Source: CAYGHG01 sp964349515 (lineage in GTDB: Bacteria; Oederibacteriota; PGYV01; CAYGHG01). Taken from it: a stretch of 24,507 nt of DNA. The stretch spans positions 1 through 24,507 of the forward strand of contig CAYGHG010000032.1 in NCBI GenBank assembly GCA_964349515.1, read 5' to 3'. Below the pieces are notes generated by a model. The model was not told the DNA's origin, made no database searches, and saw only the letters and a program-made list of their open reading frames with translations. A program made the translations under genes and the position numbers. Position 1 is the first letter of the stretch. Every line of letters begins with the position of its first letter. This document shows, in pieces, positions 6,515-14,884 of this stretch.

Positions 6515-7771
6515 ATGTTTGGAATGGATACAATAGTAATACTCGCGGTGCTTCTGGCCTTTTACAGTGCGATGAATATAGGGGGTAATGACGTAGCCAA
6601 CGCTATGGGTACTTCTGTCGCTTCAAAAGCTTTGACTTACTGGCAGGCGATTATAGTAGCCGCTGTATTTGAATTTTGCGGGGCTCTTTTTGTAGGCGCC
6701 CATGTAACAGAAACTGTAAGAAGCGGAATGCTGGATATGAAATACTTCGAGAATGACCCGAGGGCGGTTATGTACGGAATGACTGCGGCTCTCGCAGGCA
6801 CCGCGATATGGCTCCGGTTTGCCACTTTTTTCGGCTGGCCTGTATCAACAACCCACTCAATAGTCGGGGCTGTAGTGGGTTTTGGGATAGTGGCGCGTGG
6901 TTTTGAAGTCGTAAAATGGACCAAAATATCAAGCATAGTGGCGAGCTGGCTCATATCTCCTATAGCGGGCGGAATAATGGCCTTTTTCATTTTCACGTTT
7001 ATAAGGAGCGTGCTGTTAGAGTCAAAGGATCCGGTTAAAAGGACGAAAAAAGTGGCTCCGCTGATTGTTTTTACGGCGGTATTTGTGATAGCACTCTCTT
7101 TGCTGTATAAGGGGCTGAAAAACCTGAATCTTGACCTTCCCTTCGGAACGGCAGTTTTTTATTCGGCTTTGGCGGGGGTTGGAGCAATGATACTGAGCAC
7201 GGTATGGATAAAATATAAATTTAAAGGAAATGACGAAGGCAATGACCCTGTTAATTACGCCAGAGTGGAAGGGATGTTTAAAATACTTCAGATAATGACA
7301 GCCTGTTATGTGGCTTTCGCGCACGGGGCTAACGACGTTGCGAATGCCATAGGGCCCCTCGCAGCGGTTCTATCTATAGCGAATACGGGAGAGGTGGGAA
7401 TGAAAGTCCCCATACCGATATGGGTTCTGGGGATGGGAGGCGTGGGTATAGTAATAGGGTTTTTGGTTCTGGGCAGAAAGGTAATGGAAACAATAGGGAG
7501 CAAAATAACCGAGATTGTGCCATCCAGGGGTTTTTCTGCAGAGTTTGCAACAGCTACTACGGTTCTGATATGCTCAAAACTCGGCCTGCCGGTATCAACC
7601 ACGCATACCATAGTAGGTTCTGTGATAGGTGTAGGAATGGCCCGCGGAATAGGGGCGTTGAATCTGGGGGTAATAAGGGAGATTATAGCTTCCTGGTTTA
7701 TAACTCTTCCGGCAACGATTATTTTAACGATAGTAGTTTATATGGGAATTTCATTTGCTTTTGGTACATAA
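6515..7771 (+). CDS. PiT-family inorganic phosphate transporter
   Basis: A 418-aa inner-membrane phosphate:cation symporter of the PiT family, with about ten hydrophobic segments. The two inverted PiT repeats are clear. The first has GGNDVANAMGTS (residues 23-34) and WPVSTTHSIVGAVVG; the second has GANDVANAIGPL (271 onward) and LPVSTTHTIVGSVIGVG. The GxNDVANA blocks contribute to phosphate and cation binding in this family. Sodium or proton coupling cannot be told from sequence. CGGAGGT (6504-6510) sets the ATG at 6515; an in-frame ATG three codons later is possible. It is the second gene of a two-gene unit with the DUF47 regulator. The unit is closed by a 16-bp terminator stem at 7803-7847. 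This is a low-affinity, constitutive type of phosphate uptake, unlike the Pst system. Confidence 0.95.
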   Translation: MFGMDTIVILAVLLAFYSAMNIGGNDVANAMGTSVASKALTYWQAIIVAAVFEFCGALFVGAHVTETVRSGMLDMKYFENDPRAVMYGMTAALAGTAIWLRFATFFGWPVSTTHSIVGAVVGFGIVARGFEVVKWTKISSIVASWLISPIAGGIMAFFIFTFIRSVLLESKDPVKRTKKVAPLIVFTAVFVIALSLLYKGLKNLNLDLPFGTAVFYSALAGVGAMILSTVWIKYKFKGNDEGNDPVNYARVEGMFKILQIMTACYVAFAHGANDVANAIGPLAAVLSIANTGEVGMKVPIPIWVLGMGGVGIVIGFLVLGRKVMETIGSKITEIVPSRGFSAEFATATTVLICSKLGLPVSTTHTIVGSVIGVGMARGIGALNLGVIREIIASWFITLPATIILTIVVYMGISFAFGT

Positions 7772-7802
7772 AAAGATTTCATTTTAACCCTGTTTGTTCT
7801 AT

Positions 7803-7850
7803 AAAAAGAGCCATTTGTCCCGACAGACGGAACAAATGGCTCTTTTTATT
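7803..7850 (+). terminator. Strong, probably bidirectional terminator after the PiT gene
   Basis: The perfect 16-bp stem AAAAAGAGCCATTTGT (7803-7818) with ACAAATGGCTCTTTTT (7832-7847) has A and T runs on both flanks. The last T residues overlap the -35 box of the next promoter. Confidence 0.92.
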
Positions 7851-7878
7851 TGATTATACGCCTCTTTTGTGATATACT
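7850..7878 (+). promoter_or_regulatory. Sigma-70 promoter of the radical SAM gene
   Basis: TTGATT (7850-7855), a 17-base spacer and TATACT (7873-7878). The start codon is 68 bases further on. It begins directly behind the preceding terminator, which supports an independent transcription unit. Confidence 0.72.
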
Positions 7879-7945
7879 ATAAATACAATTACTCGTTTGG
7901 ACAGCCATAAGATGGTCTCTGAATGAAACATACGGAGGTTTTATC

Positions 7946-9424
7946 TTGAAAGTCTTATTCATCTACCCTGAGTATCCCCCAACATTCTGGAGTTTTAAGT
8001 ATGCTTTGCCATTTATTGATAAGAAAGCGGCTTTTCCGCCGCTTGGCGCCCTGACAGTGGCTGCGATGCTTCCAAAGGAATGGGAAAAGAAGCTGATTGA
8101 TATGAATATAAAAAAATTAAAGGACGAAGACATCCTGTGGGCGGATATAATAATGGTAAGCGCAATGATAGCCCAGACGAAATCGGCACAGGAGACTATT
8201 TTAAGGGCAAAAGCGCTGGGTCGCAGGGTGGTGGCGGGAGGCCCGCTGTTTACAACCGGATATAAAAGTTTTGAAGGCGTTGACCATTTTGTACTTGATG
8301 AAGGGGAAATAACAGTCCCTTTATTTTTAAAAGATTTAAAAAACAATACGCCGAAAGCGTTGTACAGGTCTGAAATAAAACCTGATATAAACCATTCTCC
8401 AATACCGGACTGGAGCCTTATAAACCACAATGATTACGGGTCTCTTGCCATTCAGACATCGAGGGGATGCCCGTTTAACTGTGAATTTTGCGATATTATT
8501 GTGATGAACGGAAGGGTGCCGAGGCTTAAAGACCCGGCGCGGATTTTAGCGGAGTTTGACGCTATTTACGAAACGGGCTGGAAGGGCAGCGTGTTTGTAG
8601 TGGACGATAATTTTATCGGGAACAAAAACAAGGTAAAAACAGCGCTCCGCGAACTGTCAGTCTGGATGAAAACCCACAATTACCCTTTTAATCTGTATAC
8701 AGAGGCCTCTATAAACCTGGCGGAAGACGACGAACTCATGGAACTAATGAAAAACGCCAATTTTGATTCCGTTTTTGTAGGTATTGAAACCCCTGATGAG
8801 GAAACTCTGAAACAATGCGGAAAAGTTCAGAATACAAATATGGATATGATAGACAGCATCAAGAAAATCCAGAAAAACGGAATGCAGGTTCAGGCCGGCT
8901 TCATACTTGGTTTTGATTCAGACAGCACCCGCTCATTTGAAAATCTCGTAAAATTTATTCAAAAAAGCGGTATAGTAACCGCTATGGTCGGGCTTTTAAC
9001 CGCACTGCCTGAAACCGCACTGTATAAGAAACTGAAAGCAGCCGGAAGGCTTATTGAGAATTCGACCGGAATAAACACAGATTTTTCAGTGAATTTCGTG
9101 CCTAAAATGGACATCAATATTCTTACCGAAGGTTATAAAAAGGTTCTTGAAACAATTTTTTCTCCGAAAAATTATTATGCAAGGGTGATTACTTTTTTAC
9201 AGCAGTATGAAAAAAGTGTAAAAATCAAAGCTTTTAATGTGAAAAAAAACATGACGGCTTTTTTTAGGTCTGTGTGGAAGCTCGGTATTACGGGGCGGGA
9301 CCGGCGCTACTTTTGGGGGTTGCTCGGATGGACACTATTAAGAAAACCGCACCTAATGGTGGAGGCGGTAACTCTTTCGGTTTACGGATTTCATTTCCGT
9401 ACAGTTATGTCGCGAAGCGCCTGA
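7946..9424 (+). CDS. B12-binding radical SAM protein (DUF4070-type, HpnP-like architecture)
   Basis: A 492-aa radical SAM enzyme with an N-terminal cobalamin-binding-like Rossmann domain (residues 1-140). That domain opens MKVLFIYPEYPPTFWSF, then AAFPPLGALTVAAMLP and WADIIMVSAMIAQ. The radical SAM core follows, with CPFNCEFC holding the 4Fe-4S cysteines C175, C179 and C182. The C-terminal part (about 340-490) looks like DUF4070, the arrangement found in hopanoid C-2 methylase HpnP and relatives. No canonical DXHXXG cobalamin motif is evident to me, so B12 binding rests on family only. No hopanoid genes are nearby, so the substrate is unknown and HpnP activity is not claimed. It starts at TTG (7946), six bases after CGGAGGT (7933-7939); no in-frame ATG gives the conserved start. 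It is a single-gene unit with its own promoter and terminator. Confidence 0.87.
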   Translation: MKVLFIYPEYPPTFWSFKYALPFIDKKAAFPPLGALTVAAMLPKEWEKKLIDMNIKKLKDEDILWADIIMVSAMIAQTKSAQETILRAKALGRRVVAGGPLFTTGYKSFEGVDHFVLDEGEITVPLFLKDLKNNTPKALYRSEIKPDINHSPIPDWSLINHNDYGSLAIQTSRGCPFNCEFCDIIVMNGRVPRLKDPARILAEFDAIYETGWKGSVFVVDDNFIGNKNKVKTALRELSVWMKTHNYPFNLYTEASINLAEDDELMELMKNANFDSVFVGIETPDEETLKQCGKVQNTNMDMIDSIKKIQKNGMQVQAGFILGFDSDSTRSFENLVKFIQKSGIVTAMVGLLTALPETALYKKLKAAGRLIENSTGINTDFSVNFVPKMDINILTEGYKKVLETIFSPKNYYARVITFLQQYEKSVKIKAFNVKKNMTAFFRSVWKLGITGRDRRYFWGLLGWTLLRKPHLMVEAVTLSVYGFHFRTVMSRSA

Positions 9425-9440
9425 AACAAACAGATTATTA

Positions 9441-9464
9441 AACCCGGGTAAAACCGGGTTTTTT
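9441..9464 (+). terminator. Rho-independent terminator after the radical SAM gene
   Basis: AACCCGG (9441-9447) pairs with CCGGGTT (9454-9460) around a 6-nt loop, followed by TTTT. Confidence 0.82.
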
Positions 9465-9496
9465 AATTCGCGTAAGGTATTGTGTCAAATTCTACG

Positions 9497-9524
9497 TTGA
9501 CTTATATAAAATAGCAGATATAAT
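9497..9524 (+). promoter_or_regulatory. Sigma-70 promoter upstream of pilT
   Basis: TTGACT (9497-9502), a 16-base spacer and a perfect TATAAT (9519-9524). It is 34 bases upstream of the pilT ATG and lies just past the previous terminator. Confidence 0.78.
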
Positions 9525-9558
9525 TAAAAAGGATTACATACTTTTACAGGAGGAAAAT

Positions 9559-10623
9559 ATGGTAAATATTGACACACTGCTCAGATTAATGTTTGAGAAA
9601 GGCGCTTCTGATTTGCATATTACTGTAGGGATACCACCGACTCTTAGGATTGACGGGGAAATGGTGCAGACAGAATTTGAAAAATTAAGGCCGGATGAGT
9701 GCCAACAGGTAATATACAGCATACTGACAGACGAGCAGAAAGAAAAATTCGAAAGGGAAAACGAACTTGATCTATCATTCGGTGTTGAAGGGATAGGAAG
9801 GGTCAGGATGAATGTTTTTAAGCAAAGGGGCGCGGTAGCTGCGGCTTTAAGAACAATTCCCATGAGTATTATGACATTTGACGACCTTAATCTGCCGGCT
9901 GCGGTTACTGACATAGTAAAAACTCCAAAGGGGTTGGTGCTCGTGACCGGGCCTACCGGCTCGGGGAAATCAACTACGCTGGCTTCAATGGTTGACTGGA
10001 TTAACCAGCACACAACACAGCATATAATAACTATTGAGGACCCTATTGAGTTCATACACACTCATAAAAACTGCATTGTAAACCAGAGGGAAGTTGGAAC
10101 CGACACAAACTCTTTTGTAAGCGCCCTGAAATACGTTTTAAGACAGGACCCCGACGTGATACTGGTGGGAGAAATGAGGGATCTTGAGACAATACAGGCG
10201 GCTCTGACCATAGCTGAGACGGGGCACTTGGTATTTGGAACACTTCACACTCCGGACGCTGTACAGGCGATAAACAGGATAATAGATGTATTTCCCGCGC
10301 ACCAACAGCAGCAGGTGAGGGCGCAAATATCTTTCGTACTGCAGGCAGTGCTTTCCCAGACGCTTCTGCCAAAGGCATACTCTGGCGGAAGGGTGCTGGC
10401 GTGCGAGGTGCTTATTTCTAACTCGGCAATAAAGAACCTGATAAGGGAAGAAAAAGTACATCAGATTTATTCCATCATGCAGACTGGGACAGAATACGGT
10501 ATGCGTACTATGAACCAGTCCCTGGCAGAGTTATACAAGAAACAGCAGGTGACGTATAATGAAATATTTACCAGAACTTCGGATCCGAAAGAGCTGCAGC
10601 GCCTTATTCAGTCTGCAATATAA
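9559..10623 (+). CDS. pilT: Type IV pilus retraction ATPase PilT
   Basis: PilT is the hexameric cytoplasmic ATPase that drives pilus disassembly and so twitching. The 354-aa length is normal. The N-terminal PAS-like half contains DLHITVGIPPTLRIDGEM. The RecA-like half carries Walker A GPTGSGKS (131-138), the Asp box around IEDPIEF, a Walker B region VILVGEMRD (E205) and the His box HLVFGTLHT (223-231). The C-terminal motif AIKNLIREEK (from 290) corresponds to the AIRNLIRE element needed for retraction in studied PilT proteins; together with the length this favours PilT over PilB. AGGAGG at 9548-9553 sets the start. It is the first gene of the pilus block, 15 bases from pilC. No pilB extension ATPase is seen in the window. 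Confidence 0.96.
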   Translation: MVNIDTLLRLMFEKGASDLHITVGIPPTLRIDGEMVQTEFEKLRPDECQQVIYSILTDEQKEKFERENELDLSFGVEGIGRVRMNVFKQRGAVAAALRTIPMSIMTFDDLNLPAAVTDIVKTPKGLVLVTGPTGSGKSTTLASMVDWINQHTTQHIITIEDPIEFIHTHKNCIVNQREVGTDTNSFVSALKYVLRQDPDVILVGEMRDLETIQAALTIAETGHLVFGTLHTPDAVQAINRIIDVFPAHQQQQVRAQISFVLQAVLSQTLLPKAYSGGRVLACEVLISNSAIKNLIREEKVHQIYSIMQTGTEYGMRTMNQSLAELYKKQQVTYNEIFTRTSDPKELQRLIQSAI

Positions 10624-10638
10624 TGAAGAGGTGAAGAA

Positions 10639-11841
10639 ATGACGACTTTTGCCTACAAGGTAAAAACGCCTGACGGCAGGGTGATAGACGGGACAATGGA
10701 CGCTGACAATGAGCAGCTTTTGGAGCAGCGTTTAAAAGCCCAAAAAATGACTGTTTTGTCAATTACAAAGCAGGGCGGTCTTGCCCACATACTCGGGCTC
10801 GGGCCGAAAGCAAAACCCGGAAGCGTTGCCATTTTTTCAAGACAGTTCTCAACTATGATAACGGCGGGGCTGCCCGTGCTGCAGGCTTTAAACATTCTTC
10901 ACGAACAGGCTGAAGACAAGGTGTTTAAAGTAGTGCTTGGTAAAATAAAAGACGATATAGGAAGCGGCGCTAACCTGTCTGATGCGATGACAAAATTCCC
11001 CCAGATATTTGACCCGCTTTACTGCAATATGATAAAAGCCGGCGAAATGTCGGGAGCGCTTGATACAATTCTTGACAGGCTTTCTACATATCTTGAAAAA
11101 GCAGATGCGTTAAGGGCAAAAATAAAAGGCGCTCTTTCATATCCGGTTACAATCCTTGTCATAGCGTTTGCTATCGTGGTGCTGCTGATGGTAAAGGTTG
11201 TACCCACTTTCAGCGCTGTTTTCAGCAGCTTTGGAAATGAACTGCCGGCTCCTACGGTAATACTGCTGGCCATAAGCGAGTTTGAGCAGAAGTACGCCGG
11301 GATTCAGGTCGGCGGGCTGATTATTTTTTTTGTATTGTTTAACATACTAAAAAGGACGGAAAGATTCGGGCCTATCATAGACGGGCTCATACTTAAAATG
11401 CCGCTGTTCGGGCCGTTGATCAAAAAACAGACAGTAGCGAGGTTCTCGAGAACGCTGGGAACCCTGTTAAGCAGCGGCGTGGGAATACTTGATGCTATTG
11501 AAATCGTTGCCCGTTCATCGGGCAACAGAGTCATAGAAAAGGGGCTCATGGACACAAGGGCTGCGGTCCGCGAAGGGCAGAATATAACAGAACCTCTTAA
11601 AGCCACAAAACTTTTCCCGCCGATGGTTATTCAGATGGTCAATGTGGGGGAAGAAACAGGAAAACTTGACGAGATGTTAACCAGAATGTCTGATTTTTAC
11701 GATGCAGAGGTGGATACGGCGGTTGATTCCATAATGTCAATGATTGAGCCTATGATTATGGCATTTTTAGGTGTAGTAATAGGCGGCGTAGTTATAGCGA
11801 TGTTTATGCCTATGATGTCAATGAGCGGCATGGTAGGTTAA
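10639..11841 (+). CDS. pilC: Type IV pilus inner-membrane platform protein PilC
   Basis: PilC (GspF family) is the integral inner-membrane platform that couples the PilB/PilT motors to the pilin rod. The 400-aa protein has the usual N-terminal segment (FAYKVKTPDGRVIDGTMDA) and two T2SSF repeats, about 66-190 and 269-392. Each shows the FSRQFSTMITAGLPVLQAL- or FSRTLGTLLSSGVGILDAI-type helix, followed by the Gly-Glu motif (KAGEMSGALD; NVGEETGKLDEM). Transmembrane stretches lie near 168-190, 218-240 and at the C-terminus (370-395, ending in a Met-rich tail). GAGGTGA at 10628-10634 precedes the ATG. It follows pilT by 15 bases and is presumably co-transcribed. No clear terminator separates it from the pilA promoter. 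Confidence 0.95.
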   Translation: MTTFAYKVKTPDGRVIDGTMDADNEQLLEQRLKAQKMTVLSITKQGGLAHILGLGPKAKPGSVAIFSRQFSTMITAGLPVLQALNILHEQAEDKVFKVVLGKIKDDIGSGANLSDAMTKFPQIFDPLYCNMIKAGEMSGALDTILDRLSTYLEKADALRAKIKGALSYPVTILVIAFAIVVLLMVKVVPTFSAVFSSFGNELPAPTVILLAISEFEQKYAGIQVGGLIIFFVLFNILKRTERFGPIIDGLILKMPLFGPLIKKQTVARFSRTLGTLLSSGVGILDAIEIVARSSGNRVIEKGLMDTRAAVREGQNITEPLKATKLFPPMVIQMVNVGEETGKLDEMLTRMSDFYDAEVDTAVDSIMSMIEPMIMAFLGVVIGGVVIAMFMPMMSMSGMVG

Positions 11842-11854
11842 TGTAACAAAAAAC

Positions 11855-11883
11855 TTGACAAAACATGATTATAAGCTTATAAT
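11855..11883 (+). promoter_or_regulatory. Perfect-consensus sigma-70 promoter of pilA
   Basis: TTGACA (11855-11860), exactly 17 bases, then TATAAT (11878-11883): all twelve consensus positions at the optimal spacing. It lies just after the pilC stop codon and 38 bases before the pilA start. High constitutive transcription is the natural inference. Confidence 0.9.
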
Positions 11884-11921
11884 AAATACAAAGGAAGTTA
11901 AATCCGGAAGGAGGTGAAAGT

Positions 11922-12392
11922 ATGAAGTCAAGCAAGAAAGGTTTTACCCTCATCGAGCTGATGATCGTTGTAGCAATCATCGGTATCCTTGCGGCTGTAG
12001 CAGTTCCGAAATTCGCCGAAATGTTGGAAAAAGCAAGAGAGGGTGCCACAAAAGGTAACATAGGAGCCGTGAAATCAGCTATTTCAATTTATTACGGCGA
12101 CACAGAAGGTAACTGGCCCGCTCATCTGACAGGGGCAACCACTTCGTTCCATAAATATATGGATGTGATCCCGCCTGTAAAAGTAACACATAAAGGCGTA
12201 AAGACAACACCGGAGCACACATTCATATTGTCGGGAACGTCAACAGTGGTAACACTGAGCACGGTAACATCTTATGAGGCCATTGCTACAAACACAGACG
12301 GCTGGAAGTACAGCAGTTTCAGCGGTCAGCTGTGGGTTAACAACGCACAGACAGACACAAAGTCGGAAGCTTATTCGCTTTACGGCTATTAA
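11922..12392 (+). CDS. pilA: Type IV major pilin (PilA/PulG-like)
   Basis: This is the likely structural subunit of the pilus. The 156-aa prepilin has a short basic leader MKSSKKG, the prepilin peptidase site G|FTLIE with Glu at +5, and the hydrophobic assembly helix (LMIVVAIIGILAAVAVP), giving a mature pilin of 149 aa. The helix continues amphipathically (EKAREGATKGNIGAVKSA). The C-terminal domain ends with a GWKYSSFSGQLWVN segment similar to GspG-type pseudopilins, and it has no cysteines, so there is no disulfide-bonded D-loop. AAGGAGGTGA (11908-11917), a nearly full anti-SD match, sits four bases before the ATG. A perfect promoter upstream and a strong terminator downstream fit a very abundant protein. 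A minor pilin or pseudopilin role is possible but less likely given these signals. Confidence 0.92.
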   Translation: MKSSKKGFTLIELMIVVAIIGILAAVAVPKFAEMLEKAREGATKGNIGAVKSAISIYYGDTEGNWPAHLTGATTSFHKYMDVIPPVKVTHKGVKTTPEHTFILSGTSTVVTLSTVTSYEAIATNTDGWKYSSFSGQLWVNNAQTDTKSEAYSLYGY

Positions 12393-12402
12393 TTGCCAGA
12401 TG

Positions 12403-12440
12403 ATAAGGCCGGGATTAGAGATAATCCCGGCCTTATTTTA
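12403..12440 (+). terminator. Strong terminator after pilA
   Basis: A perfect 15-bp stem, ATAAGGCCGGGATTA (12403-12417) with TAATCCCGGCCTTAT (12422-12436), a GAGA tetraloop and a T-rich tail. It should limit read-through from the pilA promoter into pilD and the downstream operon. Confidence 0.9.
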
Positions 12441-12459
12441 TTAATTACGGAGGGGAAAT

Positions 12460-13176
12460 TTGGAAATAGCACTCGTGGTTTTATTGGGGTTCATACTGGG
12501 TAGTTTTTTTAATGTATGCATACACAGGATTCCAGAAGGGAAATCAGTTATACACCCGCCTTCATACTGCCCGAAATGTTTAAAAGCAATCAAATGGTAT
12601 GACAATATTCCGGTTTTGGGATACTTTCTTCTTAAGGGGAAATGCAGGTATTGTAATGAGGGAATCAGTTTCAGATATCCCCTGATAGAAATTGCCACAG
12701 GAATTATATTCCTTCTGATTTTTCTTAAATTTGGACTTGAAAAAAGCTATTTTTTTTATATAATGATTATGGGATATATGATAATACTGACAGTTATAGA
12801 TATTGACAAAAAAGTTGTACCGGACAGTATTATTTTGTTTATGTTTATAACGGGTTTTATCGCAGGGTTGTTTGAATTAAAAGATTTTAACAATATTTTT
12901 GAGGGAATAGCAGGGGCGCTTGCCGGGGGTTTTGTAATGCTTGTGCTCAGTTTTTTCAGCAATTCAAAACTGGGTGAGGGCGATGTAAAGCTTATTGCAG
13001 CTCTCGGGTTGTGGCTGGGGTTTATAGACGTCATGAACCTGATACTGTATGCGTTCATTATAGGCGGTATTTGGGCTTTTGTTCTGATAGCGCTTAAAAA
13101 GAGCGGGCCAAAGGATGAAATAGCCTTTGTGCCGTTTATAGGGGCCGCGTATGTGGTTCTGGTTCTGATAAAATAA
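12460..13176 (+). CDS. pilD: Prepilin peptidase / N-methyltransferase PilD
   Basis: PilD is the inner-membrane aspartic protease that removes the pilin leader and methylates the new N-terminus. The 238-aa protein has a hydrophobic start, then the methylation-domain landmarks FNVCIHRIPEGKS and the two zinc-type pairs C37-P-K-C40 and C62-R-Y-C65. About six or seven transmembrane stretches follow. The peptidase motifs are IDIDKKVVPD (D114) and GEGDVK (D175), matching the two catalytic aspartates of the family. The start is TTG at 12460, six bases after GGAGG (12449-12453); no ATG lies close to the conserved N-terminus. It is the first gene after the pilA terminator and leads without another terminator into pilMNOPQ. 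I see no clear promoter in the short space between terminator and start. Confidence 0.94.
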   Translation: MEIALVVLLGFILGSFFNVCIHRIPEGKSVIHPPSYCPKCLKAIKWYDNIPVLGYFLLKGKCRYCNEGISFRYPLIEIATGIIFLLIFLKFGLEKSYFFYIMIMGYMIILTVIDIDKKVVPDSIILFMFITGFIAGLFELKDFNNIFEGIAGALAGGFVMLVLSFFSNSKLGEGDVKLIAALGLWLGFIDVMNLILYAFIIGGIWAFVLIALKKSGPKDEIAFVPFIGAAYVVLVLIK

Positions 13177-13189
13177 AAGGGAGAAAAAG

Positions 13190-14314
13190 GTGCTGGATAT
13201 TTTCGCACAGGGAATTGTAGGGCTTGACATCGGCTCGTCTTCCGTAAAAGCCGTTAAGCTGAAAAAGCTTAAAGACGGTTATGAGTTGACAGGCGCCGAA
13301 ATAGTCAACCTGCCGCCGGAAGCAGTGGAAGAAACCGATCAGGATAAAAAGAACTCTTTTTACGTTGACGCCGTAAAAAAGATATTTAAGAGCAAAAATG
13401 TCGCAAACTCAAAAATAGCCACCGGTATACCGGGTGATTCCGCCATAATAAGATACATTAAAACCCCCTATATGGGCGCCGAAGAACTTAAAAATATGAT
13501 TCCGTATGAGGCGGAGCAGTATATACCGTTGGGTATGGAGCAGGTTGTGTTTGACTATCAGGTGCTGTCTGAAATAGAGGAGGAAAATCAGAAAAAACTG
13601 TCAGTGCTGCTTGCGGCTGTTAAAAATGAGACCATGAACCAGCATCTGGACATACTAAAAGCCGCCGGAATAAGCCCGTCTATTATTGATGTTGACGCTT
13701 TCGCGATTTGCAACGCATATATGCTCAATTCTCAGGATGATTCAGACTCGGGGATGCGCGCGGATACAATAGCCCTTATAAACATAGGGGCAAAATTCAC
13801 ACTGATTACCATAATGGATAAAGGTGTTCCGCACATTACGAGGGACGTTAACATAGGCGGGAATAATTTTACTACAGAAATAAAGCGGGAGTATGGCGTG
13901 GGGTTCGGGCAGGCGGAGGAACTGAAAAAACAGCACGCCGCGATAATTGTGGAAGGTGACGACCTGCTGCTCTCTGCACCGAGCGAGAGTGATAGGGAGT
14001 CCACAAAAATACACGAGGCAATAACTCCGGCTTTAAATAAACTGATGAATGATATTAAACGGTCGTTTGATTTTTATGAGTCAACCGGCAAGAAAAGAAA
14101 TGTCCAGAAAATTCTTTTAAGCGGCGGAAGTTCGAAAATAAGAAACATTGACCGCTTTCTGTCCGAACGGCTCGGGATTCCCGTTGAGATCAACTACCCC
14201 TTTAAAAACATAAACATCAGCTCAAAAAGTTTTGATTTTGATTACTTGAGATCAAACGCAGTCCATTTTAACGTGGCGCTCGGGCTCGCGCTCAGGAAAG
14301 CCGGCATAAAATGA
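13190..14314 (+). CDS. pilM: Type IV pilus assembly ATPase PilM
   Basis: PilM is an actin/FtsA-like cytoplasmic protein that binds the N-terminus of PilN and recruits the alignment complex. The 374-aa protein starts with the actin-like phosphate loop GLDIGSSSVKAVKL (from residue 11) and has the usual PilM middle section (IPYEAEQYIPLGMEQVVFDYQVL). It also shows a second nucleotide motif around ALINIGAKFTLITIMDKG and ends with the ILLSGGSSKIRNIDRFLSERLG adenosine-side motif. The start is GTG at 13190, preceded by GGGAG at 13179-13183. It is 13 bases after pilD, and its stop overlaps the pilN start by four bases (ATGA), implying translational coupling with its binding partner. Confidence 0.94.
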   Translation: MLDIFAQGIVGLDIGSSSVKAVKLKKLKDGYELTGAEIVNLPPEAVEETDQDKKNSFYVDAVKKIFKSKNVANSKIATGIPGDSAIIRYIKTPYMGAEELKNMIPYEAEQYIPLGMEQVVFDYQVLSEIEEENQKKLSVLLAAVKNETMNQHLDILKAAGISPSIIDVDAFAICNAYMLNSQDDSDSGMRADTIALINIGAKFTLITIMDKGVPHITRDVNIGGNNFTTEIKREYGVGFGQAEELKKQHAAIIVEGDDLLLSAPSESDRESTKIHEAITPALNKLMNDIKRSFDFYESTGKKRNVQKILLSGGSSKIRNIDRFLSERLGIPVEINYPFKNINISSKSFDFDYLRSNAVHFNVALGLALRKAGIK

Positions 14315-14868
14315 TTGAAATCAACCTGATCCCGGAGCGGCTGAAGAAGCAGAGAAAGATGCTTATGGTTTACTTCGGCGCCGGGGCTGTTATTGCAGTG
14401 GTGCTTGGAGTCCTCGGGTTTATAGTTATGGCGCAGAATAAGGAAATAGCCCGGATAGACAGGGAAATCAGAAAAATTGACGCAGAGTCGGCATCTTTGC
14501 GGGATAAAATCGAAGAGGTAAAAAAATTCAGGGAGCTTGAAGAGGCCTTTAGCAGGAAAAAGGCGATAATAGACAGGCTGTCTGCAGAGCAGTCGCTCTG
14601 GCCCAAACTGCTTGACGCTTTAAGCGAATATACACTTCCGGATATGTGGCTTCACGCAATAGAGCAGGAACGAGAGAGAGATGACGGCATAACGCTGAGG
14701 GTTTCCGGTTACTCGCTGTCAAAAGTAATAGTTGCGGATTTTATAAAAAGGCTTGAGCAATCAACTCAGGTGTCAGACCTAAAAGCGGCAAGGATCGCTG
14801 AGGCAATAGACCCTGTATCGAACATGAACGTAGTGCAGTTCGAGATATCATTTATTTTTAAAAAATAG
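14311..14868 (+). CDS. pilN: Type IV pilus alignment protein PilN
   Basis: PilN is a bitopic inner-membrane protein linking PilM in the cytoplasm to PilO in the periplasm. The 185-aa protein opens MIEINLIPER, the short peptide that docks in PilM in characterised systems. A transmembrane helix follows at about residues 18-41, then a coiled coil (about 44-90, rich in Glu/Lys/Arg) and a small ferredoxin-like periplasmic domain. The start overlaps the pilM stop by four bases. Sixteen bases separate it from pilO. The length and order match the standard pilMNOP cluster. Confidence 0.92.
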   Translation: MIEINLIPERLKKQRKMLMVYFGAGAVIAVVLGVLGFIVMAQNKEIARIDREIRKIDAESASLRDKIEEVKKFRELEEAFSRKKAIIDRLSAEQSLWPKLLDALSEYTLPDMWLHAIEQERERDDGITLRVSGYSLSKVIVADFIKRLEQSTQVSDLKAARIAEAIDPVSNMNVVQFEISFIFKK

Positions 14869-14884
14869 CTGAAAGGAGGGATCA

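Noticed and set aside
7420..7872. 150-aa + strand frame overlapping the end of the PiT gene and its terminator
   Set aside because: It lies in another frame of a well-supported transporter, runs through the terminator hairpin and has low-complexity Asn/Arg/Gly content typical of a shadow frame.
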